Positions 41,680-51,490 are shown, numbered from the stretch's first letter. The stretch: 64,000 bases of DNA from JAMZMI01 sp039944535 (GCA_039944535.1 JBDUYP010000007.1:186001-250000), one strand, 5' to 3'. A program made the numbers and translations. The notes: generated by a model from the letters alone, not told the origin.

Positions 41680-44398
41680 TATGCAGAGGAAAATTCAGGT
41701 TTTTATCATTGTCCTTTTTGTAGGATTTCAAGCTTTATCGCAGATAGGCCTGAGCAAAAAATTCAGTTCGGCGACCCAGCAGGATCAGGGGTTGAGTATA
41801 AACTACTCCAGCCCGAAGGAGTATGAAATAGCCGATATTGAGGTGAAAGGGGTGGAGTTTCTTGATAACAACGCTTTGATTTCACTTTCTGGTTTGCGTG
41901 TGGGTGATAAGATTAAAATACCCGGTGAGCATATCTCTTCAGCCATCAAAAAACTATGGAAACAGGGGATTATCGGCAATGTCTCAATCTATGCCAACAA
42001 AGTGGAAGACGGTAAGGTGTGGCTTACCATAGAGCTGACCGAGCGCCCGCGACTTACTAAATATGAATTTACGGGTGTTAACAAGACCCAGGAAGGGGAA
42101 CTCAAGGATAAAATAGACCTGGTAAGGGGAAAGGTACTAACCGATGTAGTTATAAAAAATACCGAACTGGCCGTATTTAAGTATTTCGAAGGGAAAGGAT
42201 ACTTAAACGCTCAGGTGGATATCCGACGTGTAAAGGATACCCTAATAGCGAACAGTGTAAATATCATGATTGACGTGGATAGGGGATACAAGGTCAAAAT
42301 AAAAGACATCAACTTTTACGGAGAAAAACACTTTCACACCGGTAAGCTTCGCTCCAAGTTGAAAAAGACGGGACAGTCGGTTCGTTTTTCTATAGTCAAG
42401 GACCTGCTGGAAAAAACTCTTTGGGTTCTTAATCCCAAAAATTTCGGACATTTTGCTACGCATAGAGAGAAGGTTGAAGGAAAGGAATTAAAGGAGTATC
42501 TGTCGGAGCATGTCTACCTCAATGTTTTCAAAAGCAATAAGTTTATTGCCTCTGAGTTCAAGGAAGACAAAGACCTGCTGATTGCCTTTTACAACTCCAA
42601 GGGATATCGCGATGCGGAGATCTTACAAGACACCATATACGATATCAATAAAAAATTCATGAATATAGACATTACCGTAGATCCCGGTAATAAGTACTTC
42701 TTCAGAGACATTATTTGGTCAGGCAATTACATATACACCGATGAGCAGCTAGATAGGGTCTTGGGCGTAAAAGCTGGCGATGTGTATGATCTGGAGCTCA
42801 TCCAAAAGAAACTGAACTTCAATCCAAATGGTGCCGATGTGAGTGCACTCTACATGGATGATGGATATCTTTTCTTCAACGTGGACCCGGTGGAAGTAGC
42901 CGTAGTGGGTGACTCTATCGATTTAGAGATGAGGATGTATGAGGGTGTGCAGGCCACTATCAATGAGGTGACAATAAGCGGAAACGATAAGACCAATGAC
43001 CATGTGGTCTTGAGGGAGCTTAGAACCCTTCCGGGAGAGAAGTTTAGCCGTGCCGATCTGATCAGAACTCAAAGAGAACTTTCACAGCTTGGTTATTTCG
43101 ATCCGGAGCAGGTCAACCCTGTGCCTAAACCAAACCCTGTTGATGAGACAGTAGATATAGAATGGCAGCTCGTGGAACGCGCCAATGACCAGGTGCAGCT
43201 CTCAGGAGGTTGGGGTGGAGCCTTTGGTTTCGTAGGAACACTCGGTGTTACTTTCAACAACTTCTCAGTAAGAAATATTCCAAACTTCGAAAAGTGGAGA
43301 CCGCTCCCAATGGGGGATGGGCAGAAGTTTGGCGTGAACCTGCAGGCCAATGGTAAGCAATATCAGAGCTACTCTGTGAGTTTTACAGAACCGTGGCTAG
43401 GAGGCAAAAGACCAAACTCTTTTGGTGTATCATATAGCCAATCCAAAATTCGACAAATAGACTATTCTTCAGGGAAGTCTTATGGTGGAATGGATATAAC
43501 TTCAATAGCAGTATCCCTGGGTAGAAGAGTGAGATGGCCGGATGATTATTTTACGATCAGTAATTCTATAGCGTATAAAAATTATGATGGCTCTCCAGCC
43601 TTTTTTGCTAGCCTAGGGGGTACATCATCCTCATCAAGCGATAGTAGTGATGAAGATCGTATTTCAACAAGCTTTACGTTTAACACGACAATCGCAAGGA
43701 ATAGTGTTGACAGCCCGATGTATCCTAGAACTGGTTCATCACTTTCCCTGAGCGCATCCTTTACCCCGCCATATTCCCTCTTTAACGATCTAGATTATGA
43801 TAATGCTACTGCAAGTGAAAAGTACAGGTATTTGGAGTACCATAAGTGGAACTTTGACATGAGCTACTACTTAAAGTTGGTAGGTAATCTGGTACTGGCT
43901 CCAAGAATGCACTTTGGATATTTGGGCTCTTATGGAGGCCCTGCAGATGTGGGGCCAGTAGAGAGGTTTACACTGGGAGGAAGCGGACTTACAGGACAAA
44001 ACTACCTGTTCGGAACTGACATTATAGGTCTCAGAGGATATGAAGATAACTCTATTCGTCCAGTTGATGATGTGGGCACTCCAAATGATACTAGTGATGA
44101 CCTGACAGGCGGAACTGTCTTTACCAAATTTGTCATGGAGTTGAGATACCCTATTTCCCTGAATCCGTCTGCAACCATCTATGCCCTTACTTTCTTCGAA
44201 GGTGGCAACAACTGGAATAAATACAGTGAGTTCAACCCTTATGATATGAAAAGGTCTCTGGGAGTAGGTGTGAGGATATTCATGCCGGCATTTGGTTTGC
44301 TAGGTTTGGATTGGGCTTATGGGCTTGATTCGGCTTATGGCACCAACACTTTGAGCGGCCCTCAATTCCATTTTTCTATTGGTCAGCAAATACGATAG
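41669..44398 (+). CDS. bamA: Outer-membrane protein assembly factor BamA
   Basis: The 909-residue protein has a signal peptide, a chain of POTRA domains (about 45-480) and a C-terminal 16-strand barrel. The loop motif GLRGYEDNSIRP corresponds to the conserved VRGF/Y element of the Omp85 lid, and GSSLSLSASFTPP and FHFSIGQQIR mark late strands. BamA inserts barrels such as SusC into the outer membrane. Two starts are possible: ATG 41669, overlapping uppS by 11 bp, and ATG 41681, 1 bp after the uppS stop and closer to the signal peptide. The second is equally plausible. Confidence 0.93.
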   Translation: MSVSMQRKIQVFIIVLFVGFQALSQIGLSKKFSSATQQDQGLSINYSSPKEYEIADIEVKGVEFLDNNALISLSGLRVGDKIKIPGEHISSAIKKLWKQGIIGNVSIYANKVEDGKVWLTIELTERPRLTKYEFTGVNKTQEGELKDKIDLVRGKVLTDVVIKNTELAVFKYFEGKGYLNAQVDIRRVKDTLIANSVNIMIDVDRGYKVKIKDINFYGEKHFHTGKLRSKLKKTGQSVRFSIVKDLLEKTLWVLNPKNFGHFATHREKVEGKELKEYLSEHVYLNVFKSNKFIASEFKEDKDLLIAFYNSKGYRDAEILQDTIYDINKKFMNIDITVDPGNKYFFRDIIWSGNYIYTDEQLDRVLGVKAGDVYDLELIQKKLNFNPNGADVSALYMDDGYLFFNVDPVEVAVVGDSIDLEMRMYEGVQATINEVTISGNDKTNDHVVLRELRTLPGEKFSRADLIRTQRELSQLGYFDPEQVNPVPKPNPVDETVDIEWQLVERANDQVQLSGGWGGAFGFVGTLGVTFNNFSVRNIPNFEKWRPLPMGDGQKFGVNLQANGKQYQSYSVSFTEPWLGGKRPNSFGVSYSQSKIRQIDYSSGKSYGGMDITSIAVSLGRRVRWPDDYFTISNSIAYKNYDGSPAFFASLGGTSSSSSDSSDEDRISTSFTFNTTIARNSVDSPMYPRTGSSLSLSASFTPPYSLFNDLDYDNATASEKYRYLEYHKWNFDMSYYLKLVGNLVLAPRMHFGYLGSYGGPADVGPVERFTLGGSGLTGQNYLFGTDIIGLRGYEDNSIRPVDDVGTPNDTSDDLTGGTVFTKFVMELRYPISLNPSATIYALTFFEGGNNWNKYSEFNPYDMKRSLGVGVRIFMPAFGLLGLDWAYGLDSAYGTNTLSGPQFHFSIGQQIR

Positions 44399-44401
44399 CG
44401 C

Positions 44402-44941
44402 ATGAAAAAGCTCACGATACTCGCCACTTTTACACTGATTTTTTTGAGCCATTTCACTTTTGGCCAGAAATTTGGTTACGTAGATACAGAATATGTGCTG
44501 AGCCGCATGTCTGAATACAAAGAAGCGCAAGCAGAGATACAGAAGCTGGCACAGGGATGGGAAGAGGAGATACAGCAGATGTATAAGGCAGTGGAGGAGA
44601 AAGAGTCGATACTACAGGCAGAGGAGGTCTTATTGACTCAGGAGCTTAAGAATGAACGACGACTGGAGATAGAGCGCAATTGGAAAGAAGTAAAAGAATA
44701 TCAAAAGCAGGTTTTTGGTTTTGATGGCCTTTATTTCTTAAAGAAAAAAGAGTTGATGAAGCCGGTGCAGGATTTGGTTTTTGATGCTGTAGAAAGAGTT
44801 GCAAAAAATAATAGATTGCAGATCGTTTTTGATAAATCAGGCGATTTGGTCATGATATATACAGACCCGATACACGACTATACAGATTATGTACTTGAAG
44901 AATTGGGGATGGGTGAAAACCCAAATGGCGAAAACAATTAA
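44402..44941 (+). CDS. Skp/OmpH family periplasmic chaperone (first copy)
   Basis: The 179-residue protein has a signal peptide ending near HFTFGQ, then FGYVDTEYVLSRMSEYKEAQ, a long charged coiled coil (about 45-110) and a closing IVFDKSGDLVMIYTDP strand. That is the Skp tentacle layout. Skp trimers carry unfolded outer-membrane proteins to BamA. It starts 3 bp after bamA, and a second copy follows 31 bp later. Confidence 0.88.
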   Translation: MKKLTILATFTLIFLSHFTFGQKFGYVDTEYVLSRMSEYKEAQAEIQKLAQGWEEEIQQMYKAVEEKESILQAEEVLLTQELKNERRLEIERNWKEVKEYQKQVFGFDGLYFLKKKELMKPVQDLVFDAVERVAKNNRLQIVFDKSGDLVMIYTDPIHDYTDYVLEELGMGENPNGENN

Positions 44942-44972
44942 ACAAAGGACAATCAAAACAAACAATTTAGAT

Positions 44973-45509
44973 ATGAAAGCGAAATCAATATTAATCATAG
45001 CTATACTGATGGGAGCCATGGCTGCTACTGCTCAGGAAGCGCTGAAAATTGGTTACACCAACGCAGACTATGTGTTGAGCTTGTTGCCAGAGGCGAAACA
45101 AATAGATGCAGAACTGAAAGCTTATGAAAAGCAACTTCAGAATCAGCTCCAGGCTAAGTACACCAACTATGAAACTCTTGTAGGTGACTATCAGCAAAAT
45201 GCGGCATCTTACGATGAGCTGATTCGTGCTGACAAAGAGCAGGAAATAGCGCAGTTGCAGCAGTCAATTCAGAAATTCAGTCAGGATGCTGAGTCTTCTT
45301 TGATGACCAAAAGAACCAATCTTTTGAAGCCTGCTTATGAGAAGATAGGCAATGCCATTGAGCAAATAGCTGTAGAAAATGGCTACACACACATCTTCAG
45401 CGCCGGAGCTCCTGGCTTTGATGTATTGCTTTATGCCAGAGAGCAAGATGATGTTTCTGACCTTATTTTGAAGAAACTAGGAATCACACCTCCTGCAAAG
45501 AGCGAATAA
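44973..45509 (+). CDS. Skp/OmpH family periplasmic chaperone (second copy)
   Basis: ATG 44973 begins the signal peptide (MKAKSILIIAILMGAMAATAQ); the frame upstream of it lies in the tail of the first copy and is not signal-like. The 178-residue product repeats the Skp plan: IGYTNADYVLSLLPEAKQID, a coiled coil (about 40-115), then HIFSAGAPGFDVLLYARE. It ends with a proline-containing tail. Two divergent Skp genes after bamA are common in this phylum and may serve different clients. A terminator follows. Confidence 0.88.
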   Translation: MKAKSILIIAILMGAMAATAQEALKIGYTNADYVLSLLPEAKQIDAELKAYEKQLQNQLQAKYTNYETLVGDYQQNAASYDELIRADKEQEIAQLQQSIQKFSQDAESSLMTKRTNLLKPAYEKIGNAIEQIAVENGYTHIFSAGAPGFDVLLYAREQDDVSDLILKKLGITPPAKSE

Positions 45510-45533
45510 ATAATTAGAAGAAACCTTAATGGA

Positions 45534-45567
45534 AGCCGCATTCAAGAAATTGGATGCGGCTTTTTTT
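45534..45567 (+). terminator. Intrinsic terminator after the second Skp gene
   Basis: AGCCGCAT (45534-45541) pairs with ATGCGGCT (45554-45561), followed by T residues to 45567. It reaches the stop codon of the convergent chrA-like gene. Confidence 0.85.
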
Positions 45568-46750
45568 ATTGCAAAATGATTCCGGTAACTAATCCCACGA
45601 TGATCACTACGGGGGTTGGAATCTTGGTAAAGAAGAGTAAAAATGCTGTGCCAATCATGAGCAGGTAGTTTACCGTATTGGCTTCTACAGGCTCTAACAA
45701 AAAGAAAGTAGCGGCTATCACCATTCCAGAGCTTACGGCATTGATGCCCTCAAGTGATGCCCTCACAATTCGGTATTTTTTCAAATCTTCCCAAAAGCGG
45801 ATTACAAAGTAAATGAGGAATGTGCCAGGCAGAAAGACTCCAGCGGCTGCCATGAGCCCGCCAAAGATCTGCATCATGATGTTGGTGTCTCTCATGCTGA
45901 TGGCACCAACGTATGCACTAAAAGAAAATACCGGACCTGGCAGAGCCTGTACAAAGCCATACCCCGATAGAAACTCCTGCGAGGTGAGATAATGCTTAAA
46001 CTCTACAAACTCGGTGTATAGCAGCGGAACCAATACCTGTCCTCCGCCAAATATAAGGCTGCCATTTCTATAGAAATTTTCAAAAAGCCTGACAGGCAGA
46101 AATTGAGTAACCCCTCCCAGTACAGCGGCAAATATCAAAACAGAGAGCCAAAGTATAAAGTTGGACCAGTTGATCTTGATGTGTGGTTTTTCTTCCGCAG
46201 GTTCCTGTTTATCAAATTTCAGAGCAGTGACAAAACCACCTACCAGAATCATAATAGGAAAGGCAAATGGTGTTCTGAATACGAAAGCTGCCAGCGTGGA
46301 TACGATCATCAGAAAGAATCCTGTTCGGCTTTGAACCACGCTACTGGAGATTCTGTATGCGGAATAGGCAACAATACCAACAGCTATGGGTTGAATGAAT
46401 TTTAGAAATTCGAGTGAGATGTTCATCTCCTGAAACACATTCATCATGATACCAAGAGTGATCATGATAGTGACTGCAGGAGTCATCCAAACCAGCAGGG
46501 TCAGGTAAGCCAAACTCGGTCCACCAATCTTAAACCCAATAGAAGTGATGGTCTGGGTGGAAGTAGGCCCTGGTAGGATTTGACAAAGGGCGTAGAGCTC
46601 AATCAAATCCTGCTCGTTTAGATAGCCTCTTTTTTTGACCAGGATATCCAAAAACATGGCCATATGAGCCGTGGGCCCTCCGAATGCAGTGAGGGAAAGG
46701 AGCAAGACATCTTTGAGAAAGATGATATATCTGACCCGGGTAATGGACAT
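45566..46750 (-). CDS. chrA: ChrA family (CHR) transporter
   Basis: ATG 46750 is preferred; it lies 1 bp after the 2OG-oxygenase stop, while a TTG 15 bp further up would overlap that gene. The 394-residue membrane protein has two homologous CHR domains, each starting with a GG[PV]xxH/GGGQ-type motif: LTAFGGPTAHMAMFLD near residue 15 and IFGGGQVLVPLLYTEF near 235. LCQILPGPTSTQ and GFVQALPGPVFSFSAY are the paired proline motifs. CHR proteins export chromate, but in many bacteria the natural substrate is unknown. Last gene of the tdk-porZ-recO run. Confidence 0.9.
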   Translation of the reverse strand: MSITRVRYIIFLKDVLLLSLTAFGGPTAHMAMFLDILVKKRGYLNEQDLIELYALCQILPGPTSTQTITSIGFKIGGPSLAYLTLLVWMTPAVTIMITLGIMMNVFQEMNISLEFLKFIQPIAVGIVAYSAYRISSSVVQSRTGFFLMIVSTLAAFVFRTPFAFPIMILVGGFVTALKFDKQEPAEEKPHIKINWSNFILWLSVLIFAAVLGGVTQFLPVRLFENFYRNGSLIFGGGQVLVPLLYTEFVEFKHYLTSQEFLSGYGFVQALPGPVFSFSAYVGAISMRDTNIMMQIFGGLMAAAGVFLPGTFLIYFVIRFWEDLKKYRIVRASLEGINAVSSGMVIAATFFLLEPVEANTVNYLLMIGTAFLLFFTKIPTPVVIIVGLVTGIILQ

Positions 46751-46751
46751 T

Positions 46752-47711
46752 CTACTTGAGTCCAATTTCCCTCAGACGCTCGTCGAGAAACTCTCCGGCC
46801 GTCATGTCTTCATACATTTTGGGGTTGTCTTGATTTACGCAGCTTCCTAAGCATGTGAGATCCATTTCAGAAATAGGATGCATAAAAAATGGAATACTGA
46901 AGCGGGAAGTCCCCATTTTTTCGCGTGGAGGGTTTACCACTCTGTGAATGGTAGATTTCAACTTGTGATTTGTGAGTCTATCCAGCATATCGCCTACATT
47001 AACCACTATTTGGTTAGGGAGCGCCGTGATTGATATCCATTCTCCATCACGTCGCAATACCTGTAAGCCATCCGCGCTGGCGCCCATCAGCAGGGTAATC
47101 AAATTGATGTCTCCGTGCTCGGCTGCTCTTACCGCATCAGGCGGAATTTCATCGGGGTTTTCTATGGGGAAGTAATGTATCTGTCTCAAGATGCTGTTTC
47201 CCTGCGCCACTTTTCCGTCAAAATAATACTCGTCCAGCCCCAGATGCAGGGCAATGGCTCGGAGCATATTGATGCCGGCCTTCTCTAGTGTGATATAGGC
47301 TTCAAGTGTCAAATCCTTAAATTCGGGAACTTCCGCCGGCCAAATGTTGGCGGGATATTCATCGATTTTATTTTCATCCGGTTGACCTACGTGATAAAAC
47401 TCCTTGAGGTCGCCTGTGTTTCTTCCCTTTGCTTTTTCCCTCCCTTTGCTAATGTAGCCCCTTTGTCCGGCCAGCTCTTTTAGTTCGTATTTCAGTTTTA
47501 CTTCATCTTCTAGCGCAAAAAACTTCTGCACAGCTGCGTAGAGCTTTGAGGTGAGTTCATCTGAAAGACCGTGGTTTTTGATTGCAACAAAACCGATGTT
47601 TTGATAGGCGTGACCTAGTTTTTCAACGAATGCTTTCTTTTTCTCAGGATCACCAGAGGTGAAATCTGCAAGATCCAAAGATGGAATTTCGGAGTATAGG
47701 GTTTGGCTCAT
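46752..47711 (-). CDS. 2-oxoglutarate/Fe(II)-dependent oxygenase (isopenicillin N synthase-like)
   Basis: ATG 47711 gives MSQTLYSEIPSLDLADF, the usual family start; the frame extends 5 codons to a TTG. The 319-residue protein has the N-terminal DIOX_N domain and a jelly-roll core with iron ligands in HGDINLITLL (His and Asp) and STIHRVVNP (His), plus RFSIPFF for 2-oxoglutarate binding. Its substrate cannot be predicted; plant and fungal relatives act on hormones and peptides. It lies 38 bp after recO on the same strand. Confidence 0.88.
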   Translation of the reverse strand: MSQTLYSEIPSLDLADFTSGDPEKKKAFVEKLGHAYQNIGFVAIKNHGLSDELTSKLYAAVQKFFALEDEVKLKYELKELAGQRGYISKGREKAKGRNTGDLKEFYHVGQPDENKIDEYPANIWPAEVPEFKDLTLEAYITLEKAGINMLRAIALHLGLDEYYFDGKVAQGNSILRQIHYFPIENPDEIPPDAVRAAEHGDINLITLLMGASADGLQVLRRDGEWISITALPNQIVVNVGDMLDRLTNHKLKSTIHRVVNPPREKMGTSRFSIPFFMHPISEMDLTCLGSCVNQDNPKMYEDMTAGEFLDERLREIGLK

Positions 47712-47749
47712 AATTGTAGGATTCAATCAAAAATAAGATCATTTTTTCA

Positions 47750-48436
47750 CTATCGGAAAACCTGACGCAGCACTTTTAGGGATTTTATCTCCCCAATATG
47801 TATATCATGGTGGTTGTAGTAGGATAGTATTGTTTCTAAAACTTTAAACCTTAGCTCACCTGAGGCCGGTATTGTATCGAGTATTGAGCTTTGAAGCAAT
47901 TTAGAAATCAAGCTGATAACTTTAGGCTCATTGTGGATATTTTCCAGCTCCATGGATCTGAGCAACTCATCACCATTTGTGATTCCAAAGCCTAGATGGG
48001 GGATTATTTTGAGGAGAAAATGGAGGTGAAAATTTTCTATCTCGTGCTGTAGTTGGTCGAAAGCGATGATCGATTGCGTCAGGAAATCAAAAATAGATCG
48101 GTTTTCATCGGATTGGTTGCCCAGTACTTTTCCCAATATTTCTGATAGAAACAGCACGATCGTTCCCTTGTAAACATTGTGATGAAGCTCGTGTGTCGGA
48201 TGAAAGGATTTCCACTCCGAGAGGCGGTGGATGTCGCGGTTTTCTTTGACATACGCGACCATATCTAGAAGCGAAAAGGGTTGGAATGACCCAATGCTCT
48301 TTTTGGATCTGGCACTCCTCACACTATTTACAATGAATGAAGTGTAGCCCATTTCCTCTGTGAATGCTCTGGCAATGATGCTTGTATCCTGATATTTAAT
48401 ATAGTTGATGATGATGCCTTTGGTTTTGACTAGCAT
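47750..48436 (-). CDS. recO: DNA repair protein RecO
   Basis: The 228-residue protein begins with the RecO OB-fold (VKTKGIIINYIKYQDTSIIARAFTEEMG), followed by the helical region with ELHHNVYKGTIVLFLSEIL. RecO works with RecR to load RecA on SSB-coated gaps. The zinc cysteines found in some RecO proteins are absent here, as is common in Bacteroidota. The porZ stop and the recO start share one base (TGATG), so the two are translationally coupled. Confidence 0.9.
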   Translation of the reverse strand: MLVKTKGIIINYIKYQDTSIIARAFTEEMGYTSFIVNSVRSARSKKSIGSFQPFSLLDMVAYVKENRDIHRLSEWKSFHPTHELHHNVYKGTIVLFLSEILGKVLGNQSDENRSIFDFLTQSIIAFDQLQHEIENFHLHFLLKIIPHLGFGITNGDELLRSMELENIHNEPKVISLISKLLQSSILDTIPASGELRFKVLETILSYYNHHDIHIGEIKSLKVLRQVFR

Positions 48437-50607
48437 CAGTTTACCACAGCAATTTTCCCAACATAGGTTTCGGACCCATCCGAGTTGGAGCTGAATACCA
48501 AATAAACACCGCTCCTTACCCGTGCATTGTTATAATCACGCAGGTTCCATGACCCAGACCCGCCATATGCTTCGATCTGGCGGATGAGTTTTCCATTGAC
48601 ATCAGTGATTTTGATGTCTGCATTGGCAACCACTCCCTTGATTCCTATCTGCCCCGAGTAGCCCGGTCTCACGGGGTTGGGAAATATGCTCACATTCTGG
48701 TGCGAAGGATTGGGAGCGGAAGAATTACTCCTGTAGGATATCAAACCACGATCTGTTAGAATGAACACTTCCCCATTGTCGGGATTGTATGTCATATCCA
48801 AAATGACGTTGGAAGGAAGCGGGCTGTTGGTTTCGTTGAAAAGAAAATATCGATCCAAACCATTGTTGCTATATACGGCCAGATCATTTTCTCCAGCTAC
48901 CCAAACACGTCCGCCACCATCAGAGGATACAGCCGCCACGGGCAGCTCATTGTAAACGGTGGCTTCATCATAGACCAACTCGCCACTTGGTATGTCGTTT
49001 GAAATGAAGGTCGCCTCAGAAAAATTGACTATCCCTGCCGATGTAGCGACCCATGCCTCATCATTGACATCAAGCTCCACATCATGAATGAGGTTAGAAG
49101 GGAGGCCATCGGTTTCACTCAGAAACCTTACCGTCGTTTCCTCTGTATTGAAAAGCGTGATACCGCCTTGTTCTTTGGTTACCCAGGCCGTTTCGCCTGG
49201 CGAAATATCCAGATCAGTAGGTGTAGTCGTGCCAATCAGTGAATGATCGTAACTGAACCATGTGTCTTCACTATCCAGTAGCAGGAGGGGCTTCTCATTG
49301 TTGTATGATGTGGCCCACAAAAACCCATTGGATTCCAGCGCACTGATCAAAATACCGCTATTGCCGATATCACGGCTTAGGCCTGAGTTAGTCTCGTCCA
49401 GCAGCATGTCATCAGTGGCATTGTAGAGCCCTTGCCCCATAGATGCGAAGTAAAGCTTTTCTCTATACAGCTCTGCATCTACGATATTATAAAACCCATC
49501 GATTTGGGTGTAATCCCAGCTGCCGTTAGTAAAGCTGCTATAGCCTAGGGAATCGTAATCTCCGGCGAATGTCTCCGGTTCGGGCCCGAAAAAGGCGTAA
49601 ACCTTGCCGCCTACCCACTTGATATTGGTGATGTTATCAGACAGTGGTCCATTTGGCACCACGGGCGTCTCATTGACATCCAGTAGACCCAGAGAGCCAT
49701 CGGCGAGCCAGGAGCCATCCTTGGCAAAATCGTTAAGGTCTTGGGCATTGCCCAAAACTTTTACTGACACCAAATCGCCGACATTACTCGCAGGATCAAA
49801 TGACAATAGTTCCGACCCAAGCAGTATGCCTAGCTTATCGTTTAGGGTTTTCAGCTTTTTTATAGGCTCATCCAAAAAGGCAATGGATTGGAGGGTGTCA
49901 CCTGCTATTTGGGCCAGATTCAATTTGTCAACAGAGACAAAAACCTGATTTTCTGCCGCACTCAGATGTTGGTATTCCATGGTTGGGTCCAGGTCGAGAG
50001 GAGTCCAGTTGTTGAAGTCCAGCAAGTTGTCAGAGAGACTGCCTACCTGTATGCCATCGCCGGTAATTGCGTATAGGCTTTGATTAGAAATAAGTAACTC
50101 AAACACACTGATGTCAGCAGCGTTGGCCCCAATGGATCTGAAATTATCTACTATGCCTTGTTCTTCCAGTGAGATCACAATGACGCCAATGTTCGAAGCG
50201 GCATAGACCATCCCGTCATAGATGTCCAGGTCAAATATCGTTTTGTCAAATTCTTCACGGAGCGAATAGATGTCTCGGATGGAGACTATATCATTTTCAA
50301 ACACAAGATCGATCAGGCCACTTTCATAGCCTATGGCGAGCACATTGGACTCCTGATTGTATTGGAGCGCACTCACGCCTGCTCCGGAAAGGCCGCTGAT
50401 TTTTGTGATTTTGTTGGTGCTTTTTTCTGATAAGTCAAAAGAGAAAAGGCCATTTTCAACCGCACAATAAACCTTGGTTGGCGAGGTAGTGATGAGCCTG
50501 GCATTGTGATAGCTGAAATGCGTTCTCCATGATCCAATGCCAATATTCTGCGCTTGCAGGCTAATGCAAGCCATGATCAATACAATACTAATGATCCATT
50601 TTTTCAT
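48436..50607 (-). CDS. porZ: PorZ-like T9SS surface protein (beta-propellers plus sorting domain)
   Basis: ATG 50607 starts the signal peptide MKKWIISIVLIMACISLQAQ; the frame is open 11 codons further up inside tdk. The 723-residue product opens with IGSWRTHFSYHNARLI, typical of PorZ, then two seven-bladed propellers and a C-terminal T9SS domain (VSIFPNPVRPG). PorZ belongs to the cell-surface attachment complex of the type IX secretion system and helps supply the lipopolysaccharide anchor. This fits the T9SS-tagged amylase in this window. It overlaps tdk by 20 bp and recO by 1 bp. Confidence 0.85.
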   Translation of the reverse strand: MKKWIISIVLIMACISLQAQNIGIGSWRTHFSYHNARLITTSPTKVYCAVENGLFSFDLSEKSTNKITKISGLSGAGVSALQYNQESNVLAIGYESGLIDLVFENDIVSIRDIYSLREEFDKTIFDLDIYDGMVYAASNIGVIVISLEEQGIVDNFRSIGANAADISVFELLISNQSLYAITGDGIQVGSLSDNLLDFNNWTPLDLDPTMEYQHLSAAENQVFVSVDKLNLAQIAGDTLQSIAFLDEPIKKLKTLNDKLGILLGSELLSFDPASNVGDLVSVKVLGNAQDLNDFAKDGSWLADGSLGLLDVNETPVVPNGPLSDNITNIKWVGGKVYAFFGPEPETFAGDYDSLGYSSFTNGSWDYTQIDGFYNIVDAELYREKLYFASMGQGLYNATDDMLLDETNSGLSRDIGNSGILISALESNGFLWATSYNNEKPLLLLDSEDTWFSYDHSLIGTTTPTDLDISPGETAWVTKEQGGITLFNTEETTVRFLSETDGLPSNLIHDVELDVNDEAWVATSAGIVNFSEATFISNDIPSGELVYDEATVYNELPVAAVSSDGGGRVWVAGENDLAVYSNNGLDRYFLFNETNSPLPSNVILDMTYNPDNGEVFILTDRGLISYRSNSSAPNPSHQNVSIFPNPVRPGYSGQIGIKGVVANADIKITDVNGKLIRQIEAYGGSGSWNLRDYNNARVRSGVYLVFSSNSDGSETYVGKIAVVN

Positions 50608-51169
50608 AAAAACAATTTCTGCACAGTGCTTCGTAAACATCCTTCTCTCCTAAAACGACAGTTTTGTTGGATTTAGTCCGTCTATGAGAATAAGAGGCAA
50701 TTTTTCCGCAATTCATACATATAGCATGCACTTTGGTAATGTACTCGGCAATAGCCATAAGCTCATCCATGGGTTTAAACGGACGACCCATAAAATCCAT
50801 ATCCAGTCCGGCAACAATTACACGTTTTCCCTGATTGGCAAGCTTGTTGGCTACACTCACTACTTCTGCATCGAAAAATTGCGCCTCATCAATACCGATC
50901 ACATCACTATCTGCCGACCGCAGCAAAATATCATTAGCAAAGCTGACTGGTGTACTGTGGATTTCGTTGGCATTGTGCGAAACCACTTTCTTTTTTGAAT
51001 AGCGCTTGTCTACCTCCGGTTTGAAGATTTCTACACTCTGCTGGGCAATCACTGCGCGGTTTAGCCTCCTGATGAGCTCCTCGGTTTTTCCTGAAAACAT
51101 GGAGCCGCAGACTACCTCTATCCATCCGTTTCGGGAGCTTAGATGACTTACGTTGGGTTCTACAAACAT
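50588..51169 (-). CDS. tdk: Thymidine kinase
   Basis: The 193-residue type II enzyme phosphorylates thymidine for salvage. It has the P-loop GSMFSGKTEELIRRL, IDEAQFFD (Walker B/catalytic), the lasso region GLDMDFMGRPF, and four zinc cysteines in CMNCG and CRNC. Full length. It heads a tightly packed unit with porZ (20-bp overlap) and recO, with a candidate promoter about 70 bp upstream. Confidence 0.95.
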   Translation of the reverse strand: MFVEPNVSHLSSRNGWIEVVCGSMFSGKTEELIRRLNRAVIAQQSVEIFKPEVDKRYSKKKVVSHNANEIHSTPVSFANDILLRSADSDVIGIDEAQFFDAEVVSVANKLANQGKRVIVAGLDMDFMGRPFKPMDELMAIAEYITKVHAICMNCGKIASYSHRRTKSNKTVVLGEKDVYEALCRNCFYEKMDH

Positions 51170-51490
51170 ATTACTAATGAGATCAAAGACTTGCCGGGGG
51201 CCAAAAACGGGATGATGCTTCGTTTTCGCATGAAGCCAACTTTAATTTTTAATTAAACATCCAAATTAAACATCTTGAATGTGCTTTGGTAGTTGTGATC
51301 GAATTTTAGATGCAATAGTTGAGCTGGTCAGTCCAATCAGGTTGATAAGAAGGCATTGTTTGCCTGAAAATCCTTTCGGCAGGCATAGTGGCCAAAACTT
51401 GATCAAGTCCTTTAGATTTAGAACCGCAATGAATAGCTTTACTTAGCGGATTTTCAGATACCGCCACAGCATTTCTTAGAACTTTCAATA
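51170..51490. other. 320-bp divergent intergenic region, tdk to acidic protein
   Basis: No convincing gene is present. It holds a direct repeat (AATTAAACATC at about 51251 and again 12 bp later), a candidate tdk promoter, and three short complementary segments at 51351-51385 (AGGCA, TGCCTG, CAGGCA) that allow two exclusive hairpins. A 60-codon minus-strand frame starting at TTG looks spurious. Confidence 0.5.
51237..51265 (-). promoter_or_regulatory. Candidate promoter for tdk-porZ-recO
   Basis: On the minus strand TTTG (51262-51265), a 17-bp spacer and TAAAGTTG (51237-51244, 7 of 8 to TAnnTTTG) lie about 70 bp before the tdk start. The 12-bp direct repeat overlaps the -33 element. Confidence 0.4.

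Noticed and set aside
51306..51488. A 60-codon minus-strand open frame between tdk and the acidic gene
   Set aside because: It begins at TTG, has no recognisable domain and overlaps the expected promoter of the acidic gene.
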